A DNA stretch of 41,603 nt from Halothiobacillus sp. (GTDB lineage: Bacteria > Pseudomonadota > Gammaproteobacteria > Halothiobacillales > Halothiobacillaceae), in NCBI GenBank assembly GCA_020061705.1, contig JAGUXT010000006.1, positions 1-41,603 on the forward strand, read 5' to 3'. The translations under genes and the position numbers were made by a program. The notes under the pieces are model-generated. The model was given only the letters and a program-made list of their open reading frames with translations, made no database searches and was not told where the DNA came from. The first letter of the stretch is position 1; each line of letters opens with the position of its first letter. This document shows, piece after piece, positions 28,747 through 37,652 of the stretch.

Positions 28747-30750
28747 TTAGAGGCCAAACGGATAAGTATCGGGCAATCCTTCAAGCGCTTGGGTTTTTAA
28801 CGGCGTCACGGCGGTTGTCTGGTCAAACCAGACGTATTCATCAAACTGTTTAGGCAATATCGACTGAAAATAATGACTCTGTCGTTCGCTCTCGGGGCGG
28901 TAAATCACGCCGATGGCGCGCTCCAATCGCGGTTTTTGCAACTTCGCAATCAAGGACGGCCTGGGCGAGTCGCGCAGGGGCAGCAAAAAACGGGCGACGC
29001 CGGACTCATGACACAGCAGTTCATAGCTATCCTTAAGCGACGGGCGCACTGACATCACCTCCATGGGTGCATCCCAGTTGGATGCCGCAGCGACGGTCCC
29101 CGTATGGGTACCAAAACCAATGATGTAAGCCGCCTCACCGAATTTCGCACGGCAGAGTTGGCCGATATTGAATTCTCCGCGCAAGGACATCTCGGTGGCT
29201 TTTGCATTCCCCACATGCGAGTTATGCGCCCAAACAATGGCTTTACTGTTGGCGCCGTGGTGCTGCAACAGGCTTTCCAGTGTTTCGAACATATGGCTAT
29301 CACGCAGATTCCACGAGCTGCGTGAACCGTAATACATGATTCGATAATAATGCTCGGCGTTGGCGACCAGTTTGGCATTCTGCACAACATCCAGAAAGCG
29401 CTCGCCATCGTGTGCAGCATAAGCCTGCCGTTTGCTTAGCAAGTCCTTAAGCATGGCAACCACCTCCTGCTCGCAGGTGCGGTAGCGTTCGGTCAGCGCC
29501 GCATGACCATAGGCTGCCGGGTCTGATTGCCAGGGTGTCAGGCAACCGTATCGCATGCGCGCCGTCTCGGCGGTCGCCGGATCAACTTTTTCGAGATAAG
29601 CCAAAATCGAGCGAATCGAGGTGTAAAGGCTGTACATATCCAAGCCGTAAAATGCGACGCGCTGGATTGGCTCAAGATGCGAATTGTGCATGCGCAACCA
29701 TTCGGTAAAGGTGCGAACCTCTTCATTTCGCCACATCCAGGTGGGAAAGCGGGCAAAGGCCGTCCATTCCGACGGCGGATATTCCGCATGCCTGACATAG
29801 TGGTCGATGCGAGCCGCATCCGGCCAGTCGCCTTCAATGGAAACAAAGGAAAAGCCTTTTTGCTCAATCAAGGCCTGGGTAATGCGGGCACGTGATTGGT
29901 AAAACTCCGATGTGCCATGCGATGCCTCACCCAGCAACACAACCCGCGCATCACCGATGCGTTCCAACAGCGGGGCAAGATCGATGGAGTCTATGGATGA
30001 AAAGGACTCACAGGCTTCGCCTATCGCAGCGGCCAAGCGAGCCTCATCAGGTTGAAGGACTGGGGTCGGCTTGCGAGCCCCAGCCTCAGGCTTTCCCGGT
30101 TGCCAGCCCTCCTCGCCAAGGAGCGGCACAAAGCGCACATCAGCCAGTTCTTCGGTTTGGTATTGATGCTCGGAAACTCGCACGATTCGAATCAACTCTT
30201 GCGAGTACTGATCGGACCCGACGGGAATCACCAGGCAGCCGCCAAATTTAAGTTGACTCTTGAGTGACTCCGGCACCTTGGGGCCGCCCGCTGCGACGAC
30301 GATGGCATCGTAAGGCGCATGTGCTGACCAACCGAGCGTCCCGTCGCCTACCAATATCTCCACATTGTTAATTCCCTCAGCGGCCAAGGTTGCCTTGGCT
30401 TGCTGAGCAAGCTCGTCAACCCGTTCAACGCTGAACACATGCGCGGCAATATGCGACAAAACCGCTGCGGCGTAACCTGATCCGGTACCAATATCGAGGA
30501 CGGTCTCCCCGCCTTTTAAATTCAGTGCGTCAACCATCATGGCGACAATATACGGTTGCGAAATGGTTTGCCCCGCCGCGATGGGCAACGGTGCATCCTC
30601 ATAGGCAAACTCACGTAATTCTTCGGGTAGGAATGCCTCGCGATGGACAAGATCCAAAGCCTTAAGCACCAAGGGGGAAGACACGCCACGAGCCTTGATT
30701 TGATGTTCAATCATCCATCGACGTTGTTGGGCGTAATCAATCGCATTCAT
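28747..30750 (-). CDS. PCMT methyltransferase fused to erythromycin-esterase-family domain
   Basis: A 667-residue two-domain protein. Residues 1 to about 215 are a protein-L-isoaspartate O-methyltransferase domain (QTISQPYIVA at 61-70, SAM loop VLDIGTGSGYAAAV at 84-97). A Pro-rich linker follows (about 217-235), then an erythromycin-esterase-like domain with GEASHGT (274-280), the EGDWPDA segment at 306-312 and WAHNSHVGNA near 504. The known family roles are repair of isoaspartyl residues and hydrolysis of lactones or esters; what the fusion acts on is unknown. The ATG at 30750 is preceded by GAGGTG at 7 bases. It is cotranscribed with the unknown gene downstream. Confidence 0.88.
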   Translation of the reverse strand: MNAIDYAQQRRWMIEHQIKARGVSSPLVLKALDLVHREAFLPEELREFAYEDAPLPIAAGQTISQPYIVAMMVDALNLKGGETVLDIGTGSGYAAAVLSHIAAHVFSVERVDELAQQAKATLAAEGINNVEILVGDGTLGWSAHAPYDAIVVAAGGPKVPESLKSQLKFGGCLVIPVGSDQYSQELIRIVRVSEHQYQTEELADVRFVPLLGEEGWQPGKPEAGARKPTPVLQPDEARLAAAIGEACESFSSIDSIDLAPLLERIGDARVVLLGEASHGTSEFYQSRARITQALIEQKGFSFVSIEGDWPDAARIDHYVRHAEYPPSEWTAFARFPTWMWRNEEVRTFTEWLRMHNSHLEPIQRVAFYGLDMYSLYTSIRSILAYLEKVDPATAETARMRYGCLTPWQSDPAAYGHAALTERYRTCEQEVVAMLKDLLSKRQAYAAHDGERFLDVVQNAKLVANAEHYYRIMYYGSRSSWNLRDSHMFETLESLLQHHGANSKAIVWAHNSHVGNAKATEMSLRGEFNIGQLCRAKFGEAAYIIGFGTHTGTVAAASNWDAPMEVMSVRPSLKDSYELLCHESGVARFLLPLRDSPRPSLIAKLQKPRLERAIGVIYRPESERQSHYFQSILPKQFDEYVWFDQTTAVTPLKTQALEGLPDTYPFGL

Positions 30751-30767
30751 TTCACGCACCTCGCACA

Positions 30768-30803
30768 TTGATAAATCTATCAAAAGAGCAGAAATACAAA
30801 CAA
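30768..30803 (-). promoter_or_regulatory. Candidate promoter with palindromic operator for the PCMT-esterase gene
   Basis: On the minus strand TTGTTT (30798-30803) and TAGATT (30774-30779) are spaced by 18 bases and fit a weak sigma-70 promoter. A perfect palindrome, TTGATA-AATC-TATCAA (30768-30783), covers the -10 element, a typical repressor position. A further inverted repeat, TTATGTC/GACATAA, lies upstream at 30840-30864. No regulator gene is adjacent. Confidence 0.35.
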
Positions 30804-30951
30804 GATTTGCGGCCACCACTGAATCAGAGTCTTAGCCACTTATGTCTGTTATGCAAGGACATAAATCGGCGAGGCTCACGACCTTTCCCTCAATAAATAT
30901 TAAGAATCGGTCATTGCTGCATCGACAGTTTCCGCGAGTCTTTACCTGACC

Positions 30952-31752
30952 TTATTTAGCCTCCATTAGACGATCCAGCCGCAGCCTTTGGCGTTCGTCA
31001 AACAGGCGGCGCGTACCTAACTCAATTGCCAGCATGGTGCCCAGACCGGTGGCACTGGTAATCAAAAACATGAGCAAAATCTGATATTTTACCGCTTCAA
31101 TCGGCGACGTTCCGGCCAGAATTTGCCCGGTCATCATCCCTGGCAAACTCACTACCCCGGCGACGGTAAGCATATTGATGGTCGGCACCATGGCGGTGTG
31201 CAGGCTGTCCTGGCGTAATTTGCGCGAGGCTTGGCGCATGTCGTAACCGAGCAGTAACTGTGCTTCGATTTCTCGTCGGCTCGCCGCCGCGCCCAAAGTC
31301 AGGCGGTTGAAGCCCAAGCCGATTCCGGTCATGGTATTACCCAGAATCATGCCCAACAGCGGAATGGCATACTGCGGCGTGTACCACGGCTGCACACCGA
31401 CCAATACCACCAAGGTGAACAAGGTCAGCGTAAACGCAGGCAAGGCCATCGCCACCAGACCGATGCCATAGCCCCAGCCGCCGCGCAAACGCCGCTTTTG
31501 CCGTGCTACCACTTCCCAGCCTGCCACCGCGAGCATCACCAACCCCATCAGCACCACCAGCCACGGGTTATTCAGCCGGAACAGCGCCTCCAGCACTACG
31601 CCGATCAGCAGCAATTGCAGCGTCATGCGCAACGATGAGACATACAAAGAACGCGTCAGCCCCAATCCGCTCAAGGCGATAAGCGCGCCAAGAATCAGCA
31701 CCAACAAGGCCGCCATGCCAAGATCAAGCGCACTCAACTGGATCAAGTTCAT
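30952..31752 (-). CDS. fetB: FetB-type ABC exporter permease
   Basis: The membrane subunit of the FetAB (UPF0014) transporter, linked in E. coli to iron export and oxidative-stress resistance. It has 266 residues and about seven hydrophobic segments. Family blocks seen include ALSGLGLTRSLYVSSLRMTLQ, GMILGNTMTGIGLGFNRL and the conserved MLTVAGVVSLPGMMTGQILAG. Its ATG overlaps the fetA stop by four bases. The last codons (RLDRLMEAK) also occur as a remnant about 3.2 kb away. Confidence 0.92.
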   Translation of the reverse strand: MNLIQLSALDLGMAALLVLILGALIALSGLGLTRSLYVSSLRMTLQLLLIGVVLEALFRLNNPWLVVLMGLVMLAVAGWEVVARQKRRLRGGWGYGIGLVAMALPAFTLTLFTLVVLVGVQPWYTPQYAIPLLGMILGNTMTGIGLGFNRLTLGAAASRREIEAQLLLGYDMRQASRKLRQDSLHTAMVPTINMLTVAGVVSLPGMMTGQILAGTSPIEAVKYQILLMFLITSATGLGTMLAIELGTRRLFDERQRLRLDRLMEAK

Positions 31753-32366
31753 CTCATTGCCTCCGTATTGAGCAAGGGCATATCCATGCTTCGATCAGCG
31801 ATTCGCGCACGCTGCAATGGATCATGACTGACCCAAATTGCCGCCGCCTGAGCCTCGCGCACATACGCACGTACCACCTGCTCCATTTTCAGGGTGCTTT
31901 CCGGGTCAAGATTGGCGCTCGGCTCATCCAGTAAAATCACTTGCGGTCGCTGTACCAACAGGCGCAACAGACCCAAACGCTGGCGCTCGCCGCTGGAAAT
32001 GCCATCGACTTCACGCGCCAAAATACTCGCCTCCAAACCAAGGCTTGCAAGCTCATCCGCGCTGGGAGGTGTCGCAAAATGGTTCCCCACCCGCGCCGCC
32101 CACCACCCCGATTCCGCCGGAAGATACGCCACCTTGCGCCGCCACAGGTTTGCAAGCATCTGCTGTTGCTCGACACCGTGCAAAAACACCGCGCCCTGAT
32201 GCGGCTCAAGATCAACCAAGGCACGCAAAAACTGCGATTTACCGCTGCCGGAAACCCCAAACAGGCACAGCACTTCGCCCGCAACAAGCTGAAGGCTTAT
32301 CGGCGCAAAATACGCCCCGGACAATGCGCGCACATCCAGCACAATCGACTTCTGCACGTTACTCAC
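31749..32366 (-). CDS. fetA: FetA-type ABC transporter ATPase
   Basis: The cytosolic ATPase partner of FetB. At 205 residues it is a compact ABC domain with Walker A GVSGSGKS (37-44), signature ISSGERQ (123-129) and Walker B ILLDEP (144-149). H-loop His is in WVSHDP. It diverges from the peroxiredoxin gene across a roughly 200-base gap; a shared redox or iron response would make sense, but no known operator is evident there. Confidence 0.92.
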   Translation of the reverse strand: MSNVQKSIVLDVRALSGAYFAPISLQLVAGEVLCLFGVSGSGKSQFLRALVDLEPHQGAVFLHGVEQQQMLANLWRRKVAYLPAESGWWAARVGNHFATPPSADELASLGLEASILAREVDGISSGERQRLGLLRLLVQRPQVILLDEPSANLDPESTLKMEQVVRAYVREAQAAAIWVSHDPLQRARIADRSMDMPLLNTEAMR

Positions 32367-32563
32367 TTCCCCCCCTTGGCAGCCAGATCGCCTTAAGTCC
32401 GGCAGGCTGCAAGCACAAAACTCATAGCCAGCCGATGTGCCAATATAGAAAACCTATCAACCCCATGCCGAAATACAATTTCATATTGATACCAGCATTC
32501 ACTACATTAATCACACGCACCACGCCGTGATGTGTTATCCACTTGAAACTTGAGGAAAACCCC

Positions 32564-33208
32564 ATGTCCGAAATGACCGTCTCCCTGCCCCGTCTCAACG
32601 AGCGTGCTCCCGAATTCGACGCACCCACCACCTATGGCCGCAAAACCCTGAAAGACTACGAAGGCAAGTGGCTGGTGCTGTTCTCGCACCCTGCAGACTT
32701 CACCCCGGTATGCACCACTGAATTCACCGCTTTCGCCAAAGCGCACAAGGACTTCCTGGCCATCAACTGCGAGCTGCTCGGCCTGTCCATCGATAGCCAC
32801 TACTCGCATATCGCCTGGGATCGCAACATCAAGGAGAAATTCGGCGTCGAGATCACCTTCCCGATCATCGCCGACCTGTCCATGAACGTTGCCAAATCCT
32901 TCGGCATGGTGCACCCGGGCGCTTCCGACACGCAAGCCGTGCGCGCGACCTTTGTGATCGACCCGCAAGGCGTGCTGCGCGCCATGCTCTACTACCCGAT
33001 GAGCAATGGCCGTTCGATTCCGGAAATCCTGCGTCTGGTCAAGGCGCTGCAAACCTCCGCCGAGCATGGCGTCGCCACCCCGGAAGGCTGGCAGCCCGGC
33101 GACAAGGTCATCGTACCGCCGCCCGCCACCGCCGAAGAGGCCGAGCGTCGCTTCAATAGCGGAGAATACGAGTGCGTGGACTGGTACTTCTGCAAGAAGT
33201 CCATCTAA
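32564..33208 (+). CDS. Peroxiredoxin, Prx6/1-Cys-like with C-terminal cysteines
   Basis: A thiol peroxidase reducing H2O2 and organic peroxides. The 214-residue length and layout match the Prx6 group, including the archaeal enzymes. The peroxidatic Cys is C50 in HPADFTPVCTTEF. Two further cysteines, C204 and C210 in YECVDWYFCKK, match the C-terminal pair of archaeal Prx such as that of Aeropyrum pernix. The ATG at 32564 is preceded by GAGGA at about 8 bases; a start 21 bases upstream is less likely. A strong terminator follows the gene. Confidence 0.94.
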   Translation: MSEMTVSLPRLNERAPEFDAPTTYGRKTLKDYEGKWLVLFSHPADFTPVCTTEFTAFAKAHKDFLAINCELLGLSIDSHYSHIAWDRNIKEKFGVEITFPIIADLSMNVAKSFGMVHPGASDTQAVRATFVIDPQGVLRAMLYYPMSNGRSIPEILRLVKALQTSAEHGVATPEGWQPGDKVIVPPPATAEEAERRFNSGEYECVDWYFCKKSI

Positions 33209-33234
33209 TCCGTTCGGTTTAGGCTGAATCGTCC

Positions 33235-33260
33235 AACCCCGGCAATTGTCGGGGTTTTTT
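33235..33260 (+). terminator. Rho-independent terminator after the peroxiredoxin gene
   Basis: A hairpin with stem AACCCCG (33235-33241) and CGGGGTT (33250-33256), an 8-base loop, and a T-run to 33260. It lies 27 bases after the peroxiredoxin stop. Confidence 0.88.
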
Positions 33261-33329
33261 CTATCCGCCTTCTACGGCATTCACGTATTCTTGCAATACC
33301 ACATTAATCATTTTTATGGAGCTTACCTC

Positions 33330-33644
33330 ATGGCACCCTGGTCACTGCGCCACCTCAGCCTCATGGCACTGGTCGAAGCGGGTTCACTCATCGCCCTCTT
33401 CCTGATCGCCATGCCCCTCAAATATATGGCCGACCTGCCCATCGCCGTCAAAATTGTCGGCCCGATTCATGGCGCACTCTTTTTATGGACTTTGGGTTTT
33501 TTGATGTTCGTGCTGGCACGCCGTCAACTGCCGCTACTCAAGGGTTTGCTGTTTTTTATTGCCATGCTGATTCCCTTTGCCGGCCTGTTGTCGCACCGCA
33601 TGGTTGACAAGCGCATCGCGGAATACAACAACGCGACGGCTTAG
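33330..33644 (+). CDS. DUF3817 small integral membrane protein
   Basis: A 104-residue inner-membrane protein with three hydrophobic segments (about 8-28, 43-62, 72-92). LVEAGSLIALFLIAMPLKY and the PIHGALF segment are typical of DUF3817 proteins. Function unknown. The ATG at 33330 has GGAG 9 bases upstream; an in-frame reading from 33246 would begin inside the terminator region and is rejected. The gene ends just before the promoter region of the dienelactone hydrolase gene. Confidence 0.8.
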   Translation: MAPWSLRHLSLMALVEAGSLIALFLIAMPLKYMADLPIAVKIVGPIHGALFLWTLGFLMFVLARRQLPLLKGLLFFIAMLIPFAGLLSHRMVDKRIAEYNNATA

Positions 33645-33757
33645 TGCCTGTTGCGCCATCAGCGTGCATGGTCGAAAACAGGATGATTCGCGGGGGCAAG
33701 CTTTGGCGGGTGTATCGCTATACTCAGTCTGGTCTTTATCTTCACGAGGTATTCGCT

Positions 33758-34543
33758 GTGCGCCAGTTTTTGATCGCTATTTTTGCCCTTGCAAGCATGA
33801 GTGCGGCGCACGCCGCCGTTAAAACACAAGAAACCAGTTATGAAGTCGATGGCCAGCGCCATGTGGCTTTCATCGCTTATGACGACACATTCAAGGGCAA
33901 GCGCCCCGGCGTGCTGGTGGTGCATGAGTGGTGGGGACACACGCCTTATGTACGCGAGCGCGCCAAAATGCTGGCCAAAATGGGCTATGTCGGCCTGGCT
34001 CTGGATATGTACGGCGATGGTAAAACCGCCAATCACCCCAAGGATGCGGGCAGTTTTGCCAAGGCGGCGCTCGCTGACTTTCCCATGGCGAAAAAGCGTT
34101 TTGAGGCGGCGCGTGATCTGCTTGCGAAACAACCACAGACCGACAGCAAGCATATTGCCGCCATTGGCTATTGCTTCGGTGGCGGCGTGGTGCTGAATAT
34201 GGCGCGCGCGGGTGCTGATCTTGATGCGGTCGCCAGTTTCCACGGCAGCCTGGCCAGCGCCATGCTGGTTGAACCGGGTTCGATGAAAGCCAAGGTGTTT
34301 GTCGCCAATGGTGCCGCCGACCCGATGGTGAAAGCCGAAGATGTCATCAAGTTCAACGAAGAAATGCGCGAAGCCAAGGTGGAATACACCTATATCGAAT
34401 ACCCCGGCGTGAAACATGGCTTCACCAACCCGGAAGCGGATCATTTTGCCAAGGAATTCAGTATGCCGCTTGGCTTCGATGCTCATGCCGATGCGAATTC
34501 CTGGGCGATGATGCAAACCTTTTTGCAACAGGCGTTCAAATAA
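33758..34543 (+). CDS. Secreted dienelactone hydrolase family protein
   Basis: An alpha/beta hydrolase of the dienelactone hydrolase family, 261 residues, probably periplasmic. Catalytic triad by alignment of motifs: C139 in GYCFGGG, D188 in GAADPM and H220 in GVKHGFTN. HEWWG at 56-60 is also typical. I take the GTG at 33758 as start because it gives a clean signal peptide (MRQFLIAIFALASMSAAHA, cleavage about 19/20) and has GAGGT 8 bases upstream; the longer reading has a non-signal N-terminus. TATACT at 33719-33724 may be its -10. Substrate unknown. Confidence 0.88.
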   Translation: MRQFLIAIFALASMSAAHAAVKTQETSYEVDGQRHVAFIAYDDTFKGKRPGVLVVHEWWGHTPYVRERAKMLAKMGYVGLALDMYGDGKTANHPKDAGSFAKAALADFPMAKKRFEAARDLLAKQPQTDSKHIAAIGYCFGGGVVLNMARAGADLDAVASFHGSLASAMLVEPGSMKAKVFVANGAADPMVKAEDVIKFNEEMREAKVEYTYIEYPGVKHGFTNPEADHFAKEFSMPLGFDAHADANSWAMMQTFLQQAFK

Positions 34544-34598
34544 ACGCAAAGCCCGCTCGTTGATGGCTGCAATGCTTTTTTCATGAGCTTTTTCCCCG

Positions 34599-34622
34599 GC
34601 GCCTCGTTTGAGGCGCTTTTTT
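34599..34622 (+). terminator. Rho-independent terminator after the dienelactone hydrolase gene
   Basis: A perfect stem GCGCCTC (34599-34605) and GAGGCGC (34610-34616), a 4-base loop and a run of six T. It lies 56 bases after the hydrolase stop. Confidence 0.9.
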
Positions 34623-34691
34623 CATGCTCAGGCAGCACCCAGACCGAAACAGGCTTTATCATGCGCCAATCCAATCAGTAATCCCGAACCC

Positions 34692-35237
34692 ATGACCCCA
34701 CTTCAACAGCAAATTGCCGCCAGTCATGGCGATCTGATCCGCCTTGTCCTTGCCAGCGCCAGCGATGCACAAGCCATCCCCGCCCTTTCAGCCCTGCTCG
34801 ACGACATGCACGATAACGGCTGGAGCGCCCTCACCTTCACCCTGCGTCAACGCATCCTGCCCGCACAGGCGCAGGGTGAGATTCCGCCGCTGGATGACGA
34901 AGATCACGCCATCCTTCAACTTATTGAATATTTTGAAGAAAACACGCAGGAACTCGACACGCTGGACACCCACGGCGCAGCACAAAACACCCAGTTTGCC
35001 GGACAAGCCCTCGCCGCCGTGGTATACGCCGCCACTCAGGGCGAACGCGAAGCGCTGGAAACCATCGCCGAACTGCACCAGGCCGCCGACACCCCCGCCG
35101 CGCGCGCCACCAGTGCCGCGCTGATTCGCATGATTGAAGGCGAACGCGCCGCCGAAACCCTTAGCCAAGACCTGCCCGCCGAACAGGCCGCCCTCATCCA
35201 TGCGGTGCTTGACGCGCTGCATGTCCTTGAAAACTAG
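34692..35237 (+). CDS. Protein of unknown function, 181 residues
   Basis: I do not recognise the family. The protein is soluble, acidic and rich in Ala, Leu and Gln, and looks mostly helical (IAASHGDLIRLVLASASDA, ATQGEREALETIAELHQAAD). There is no signal peptide or transmembrane segment. The ATG at 34692 follows the terminator of the preceding gene; the longer frame would begin inside that terminator and is rejected. No strong ribosome site is visible. The stop codon overlaps the convergent comEC stop by four bases. Codon use matches its neighbours, so it is probably real. Confidence 0.65.
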   Translation: MTPLQQQIAASHGDLIRLVLASASDAQAIPALSALLDDMHDNGWSALTFTLRQRILPAQAQGEIPPLDDEDHAILQLIEYFEENTQELDTLDTHGAAQNTQFAGQALAAVVYAATQGEREALETIAELHQAADTPAARATSAALIRMIEGERAAETLSQDLPAEQAALIHAVLDALHVLEN

Positions 35238-37585
35238 GACCCGGCAAGCTCGACTGGAACCCGCCACGCCCAAGGCCATAAATCACGCGCACAACGCACC
35301 TCCGGCGCGTGTCCCTCGCGTAAACGCAGCTGCATACGCCCACACGAGGGCGTATCGAATACCTGCACACCACGCGCCACATAGCGCGTCACCACCTCCG
35401 GGCGCGGATGCCTGAACGCATTGCGATAGCCTGCCGAAACTACGGCAATCTGCGGATCCACTGCCGCCAGAAAACGCATATCCGATGATGTCTTGCTGCC
35501 ATGATGCGGTACTTGCATCACCTCGGCGCGCACATCCTCCCCCGAATGCAGCAAGGCCATCTCGGCGCGTGACTCCACATCGCCGGTCAACAACACTCGT
35601 CCGCCCGGCGCGTCAATCCTGAGCACACAGCTCCAGTCATTTCCCTTGGCGCTGACAAATCCTTCCCCCGGATGCAACACTTTGAAACCCACCCCATCCC
35701 AGCCCCAATACAAGCCCTGACGACAGCGTTGCCCCAAAGCCTGCGCCTCACCGCCCGCCCAAACTTCATTGACCGCAACCCCCGCCAACACCGCCGCCAA
35801 ACCGCCCGAATGGTCACGGTCTGCGTTACTCAACATCACCACATCCAGCCGCTTGACCCCCAGACCACGCAACAGCGGCAACACCACCTCCGCTCCCGCA
35901 TCACGCCCGGCAAAATTCACCGGCCCCGCGTCGTACAGCATGGAATGGCTCGCCGTGCGCAGCAAAACTGCCTGTCCCTGCCCCACATCCAGCCAGTCCA
36001 GCCACAACTCACCCGCTGCGGGCACCTCCAGTCGCGGAAAAATCAGCGGCAAGAACAACAGCACCGCCAAACCACGCAGCGGCATTCCACGCGGTGCAAG
36101 CAGCCACAGCGTCCCCAGCAGCGCCAAGGCAAGCGCCCATACGCTCGGAATCGGTGGAAACCACAACGCCCACGGCCAGGCCGTCAACTGCGTCAACAAC
36201 CACATCAGGCCATCCAGCGAGCGCAGCGCCAGCCACAACAGCGCGCCACCGAGCGGCTGCCACAGCAAGCCAAGCAGCGTCCCCAGCAGGGCCAGCGGCG
36301 TAACCCACAAACTCACCCAGGGAATCGCCAAAACATTCGCCAGGGGACTGACCCACGAGCCGCGCTGAAACAACCACAGCGTCAGCGGCATCAAACCAAC
36401 AAACACCGCCCACTGCGCCGCGCCCGCTTCCTGCCACCACGGCGGCCTCTGCACCCGCCCGCTGGCCGCATAAATCAACACCCCCACTGCCGCAAATGAC
36501 AGCCAGAACCCCACATCCAACAGCGACAACGGATCCCACAGCAGCACCAGCAACAGCGCCAGCCCCAACACATCACGCGCCACCAGCTCGCGCCGCGCCA
36601 CCACAGCCAGAACCAGCGCCAGCAACATGAACAAGGTGCGCTGCGTCGGCACCGAAAACCCGGCCAGCAAGCTATACGCCAGCGCCGCCAACAGCCCCGC
36701 CAGCGCCCCTGCCACCTGTGCCGGAAGCCACAACGCCAGACGCGGCACCCGTCGCCAGACCCAGGCCACCACCCACCACATCATCCCGGCAATCATCGTC
36801 ACATGCAGCCCGGAAATCGCCAGCAAATGATTGGTGCCACTGGCCAGCAAAACCTCCCACTGTGCCTGCGTCATCAACGAGCGATCACCCAGCACCAGCC
36901 CCAACACCAGACCCGCCGACGGTTCGCCCGCCATCTGCATCATCAAATGCTCGCGCACCTGCCAGCGCAAGGCATCCACGCTCCATGCCACGGGCGCGGC
37001 CACACGCTCCCCCGATGAGACCGAACCCGTGGCCTGCACCCCATGCCGAAACAGCCAGGCCTCATAATCCATACCCACGCCGTTCACTGCGCCGTGCGGA
37101 CGCTTCAGCCGCGCCGTCACCCGCCATCCCTCCCCCGGTCGCAACACGGGCGGCTCGTCATACCAATTCAGGCGCAAGGTTCCCGGAAAGACCTCAACCC
37201 CCTGCGGCGCAGCCACCACCCGCGCCGCAAACGCCGTCCCACGTTCATCCGGCTCGGGCAAACCGAGCACACGCACCTCAAACGTGAGCTTTTGCACCTC
37301 CAAAGCCGCCGGCAGCCAGGCACTACGGACTTCATGCACTGCCAACCCACCCCAGGCCATGCCCAGCACAAACCACATGCCCGCAGCCAACAATGCACGA
37401 TGAAGCGAGGATCGCCCCCAGCGCCATCGAAGCAAAGCCAACACCAGCGCCCCCGCTCCCAGCCAGACGATATGTGTCGGCACCCCAGGCACAGCCAACG
37501 CCACAGCAATGCCCAATAGCAGCACAACGGCAAGCTGCCATAAGGCCAGACTCGGCCATGAAGCAACAAAGTTGGTGTGGCGCAT
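35234..37585 (-). CDS. comEC: DNA internalization competence protein ComEC/Rec2
   Basis: The inner-membrane channel that takes up single-stranded DNA during transformation. About 783 residues. It has an N-terminal DUF4131-type region, a Competence domain with many transmembrane segments (TNHLLAISGLHVTMIAGMMW is a signature), and a C-terminal metallo-beta-lactamase domain (DVGQGQAVLLRTASHSMLYD, SNADRDHSGG, PHHGSKTSSD). The domain looks intact, so the gene is probably functional. The ATG at 37585 has AGGTGA 5 bases upstream; an in-frame GTG at 37618 is possible. It diverges from gloB. Confidence 0.93.
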   Translation of the reverse strand: MRHTNFVASWPSLALWQLAVVLLLGIAVALAVPGVPTHIVWLGAGALVLALLRWRWGRSSLHRALLAAGMWFVLGMAWGGLAVHEVRSAWLPAALEVQKLTFEVRVLGLPEPDERGTAFAARVVAAPQGVEVFPGTLRLNWYDEPPVLRPGEGWRVTARLKRPHGAVNGVGMDYEAWLFRHGVQATGSVSSGERVAAPVAWSVDALRWQVREHLMMQMAGEPSAGLVLGLVLGDRSLMTQAQWEVLLASGTNHLLAISGLHVTMIAGMMWWVVAWVWRRVPRLALWLPAQVAGALAGLLAALAYSLLAGFSVPTQRTLFMLLALVLAVVARRELVARDVLGLALLLVLLWDPLSLLDVGFWLSFAAVGVLIYAASGRVQRPPWWQEAGAAQWAVFVGLMPLTLWLFQRGSWVSPLANVLAIPWVSLWVTPLALLGTLLGLLWQPLGGALLWLALRSLDGLMWLLTQLTAWPWALWFPPIPSVWALALALLGTLWLLAPRGMPLRGLAVLLFLPLIFPRLEVPAAGELWLDWLDVGQGQAVLLRTASHSMLYDAGPVNFAGRDAGAEVVLPLLRGLGVKRLDVVMLSNADRDHSGGLAAVLAGVAVNEVWAGGEAQALGQRCRQGLYWGWDGVGFKVLHPGEGFVSAKGNDWSCVLRIDAPGGRVLLTGDVESRAEMALLHSGEDVRAEVMQVPHHGSKTSSDMRFLAAVDPQIAVVSAGYRNAFRHPRPEVVTRYVARGVQVFDTPSCGRMQLRLREGHAPEVRCARDLWPWAWRVPVELAGS

Positions 37586-37652
37586 GGCATCACCTAAACT
37601 TTCAGGCAGTTTTTGCACCTAATACCCCAACACCCAATCAATACCCACCATC

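Noticed and set aside
32440-32460. ATAG-N5-CTAT in the fetA/peroxiredoxin gap considered as an OxyR site
   Set aside because: The spacing between ATAG and CTAT is 5 bases, not the 7 expected, and the second half of the four-part site is missing.
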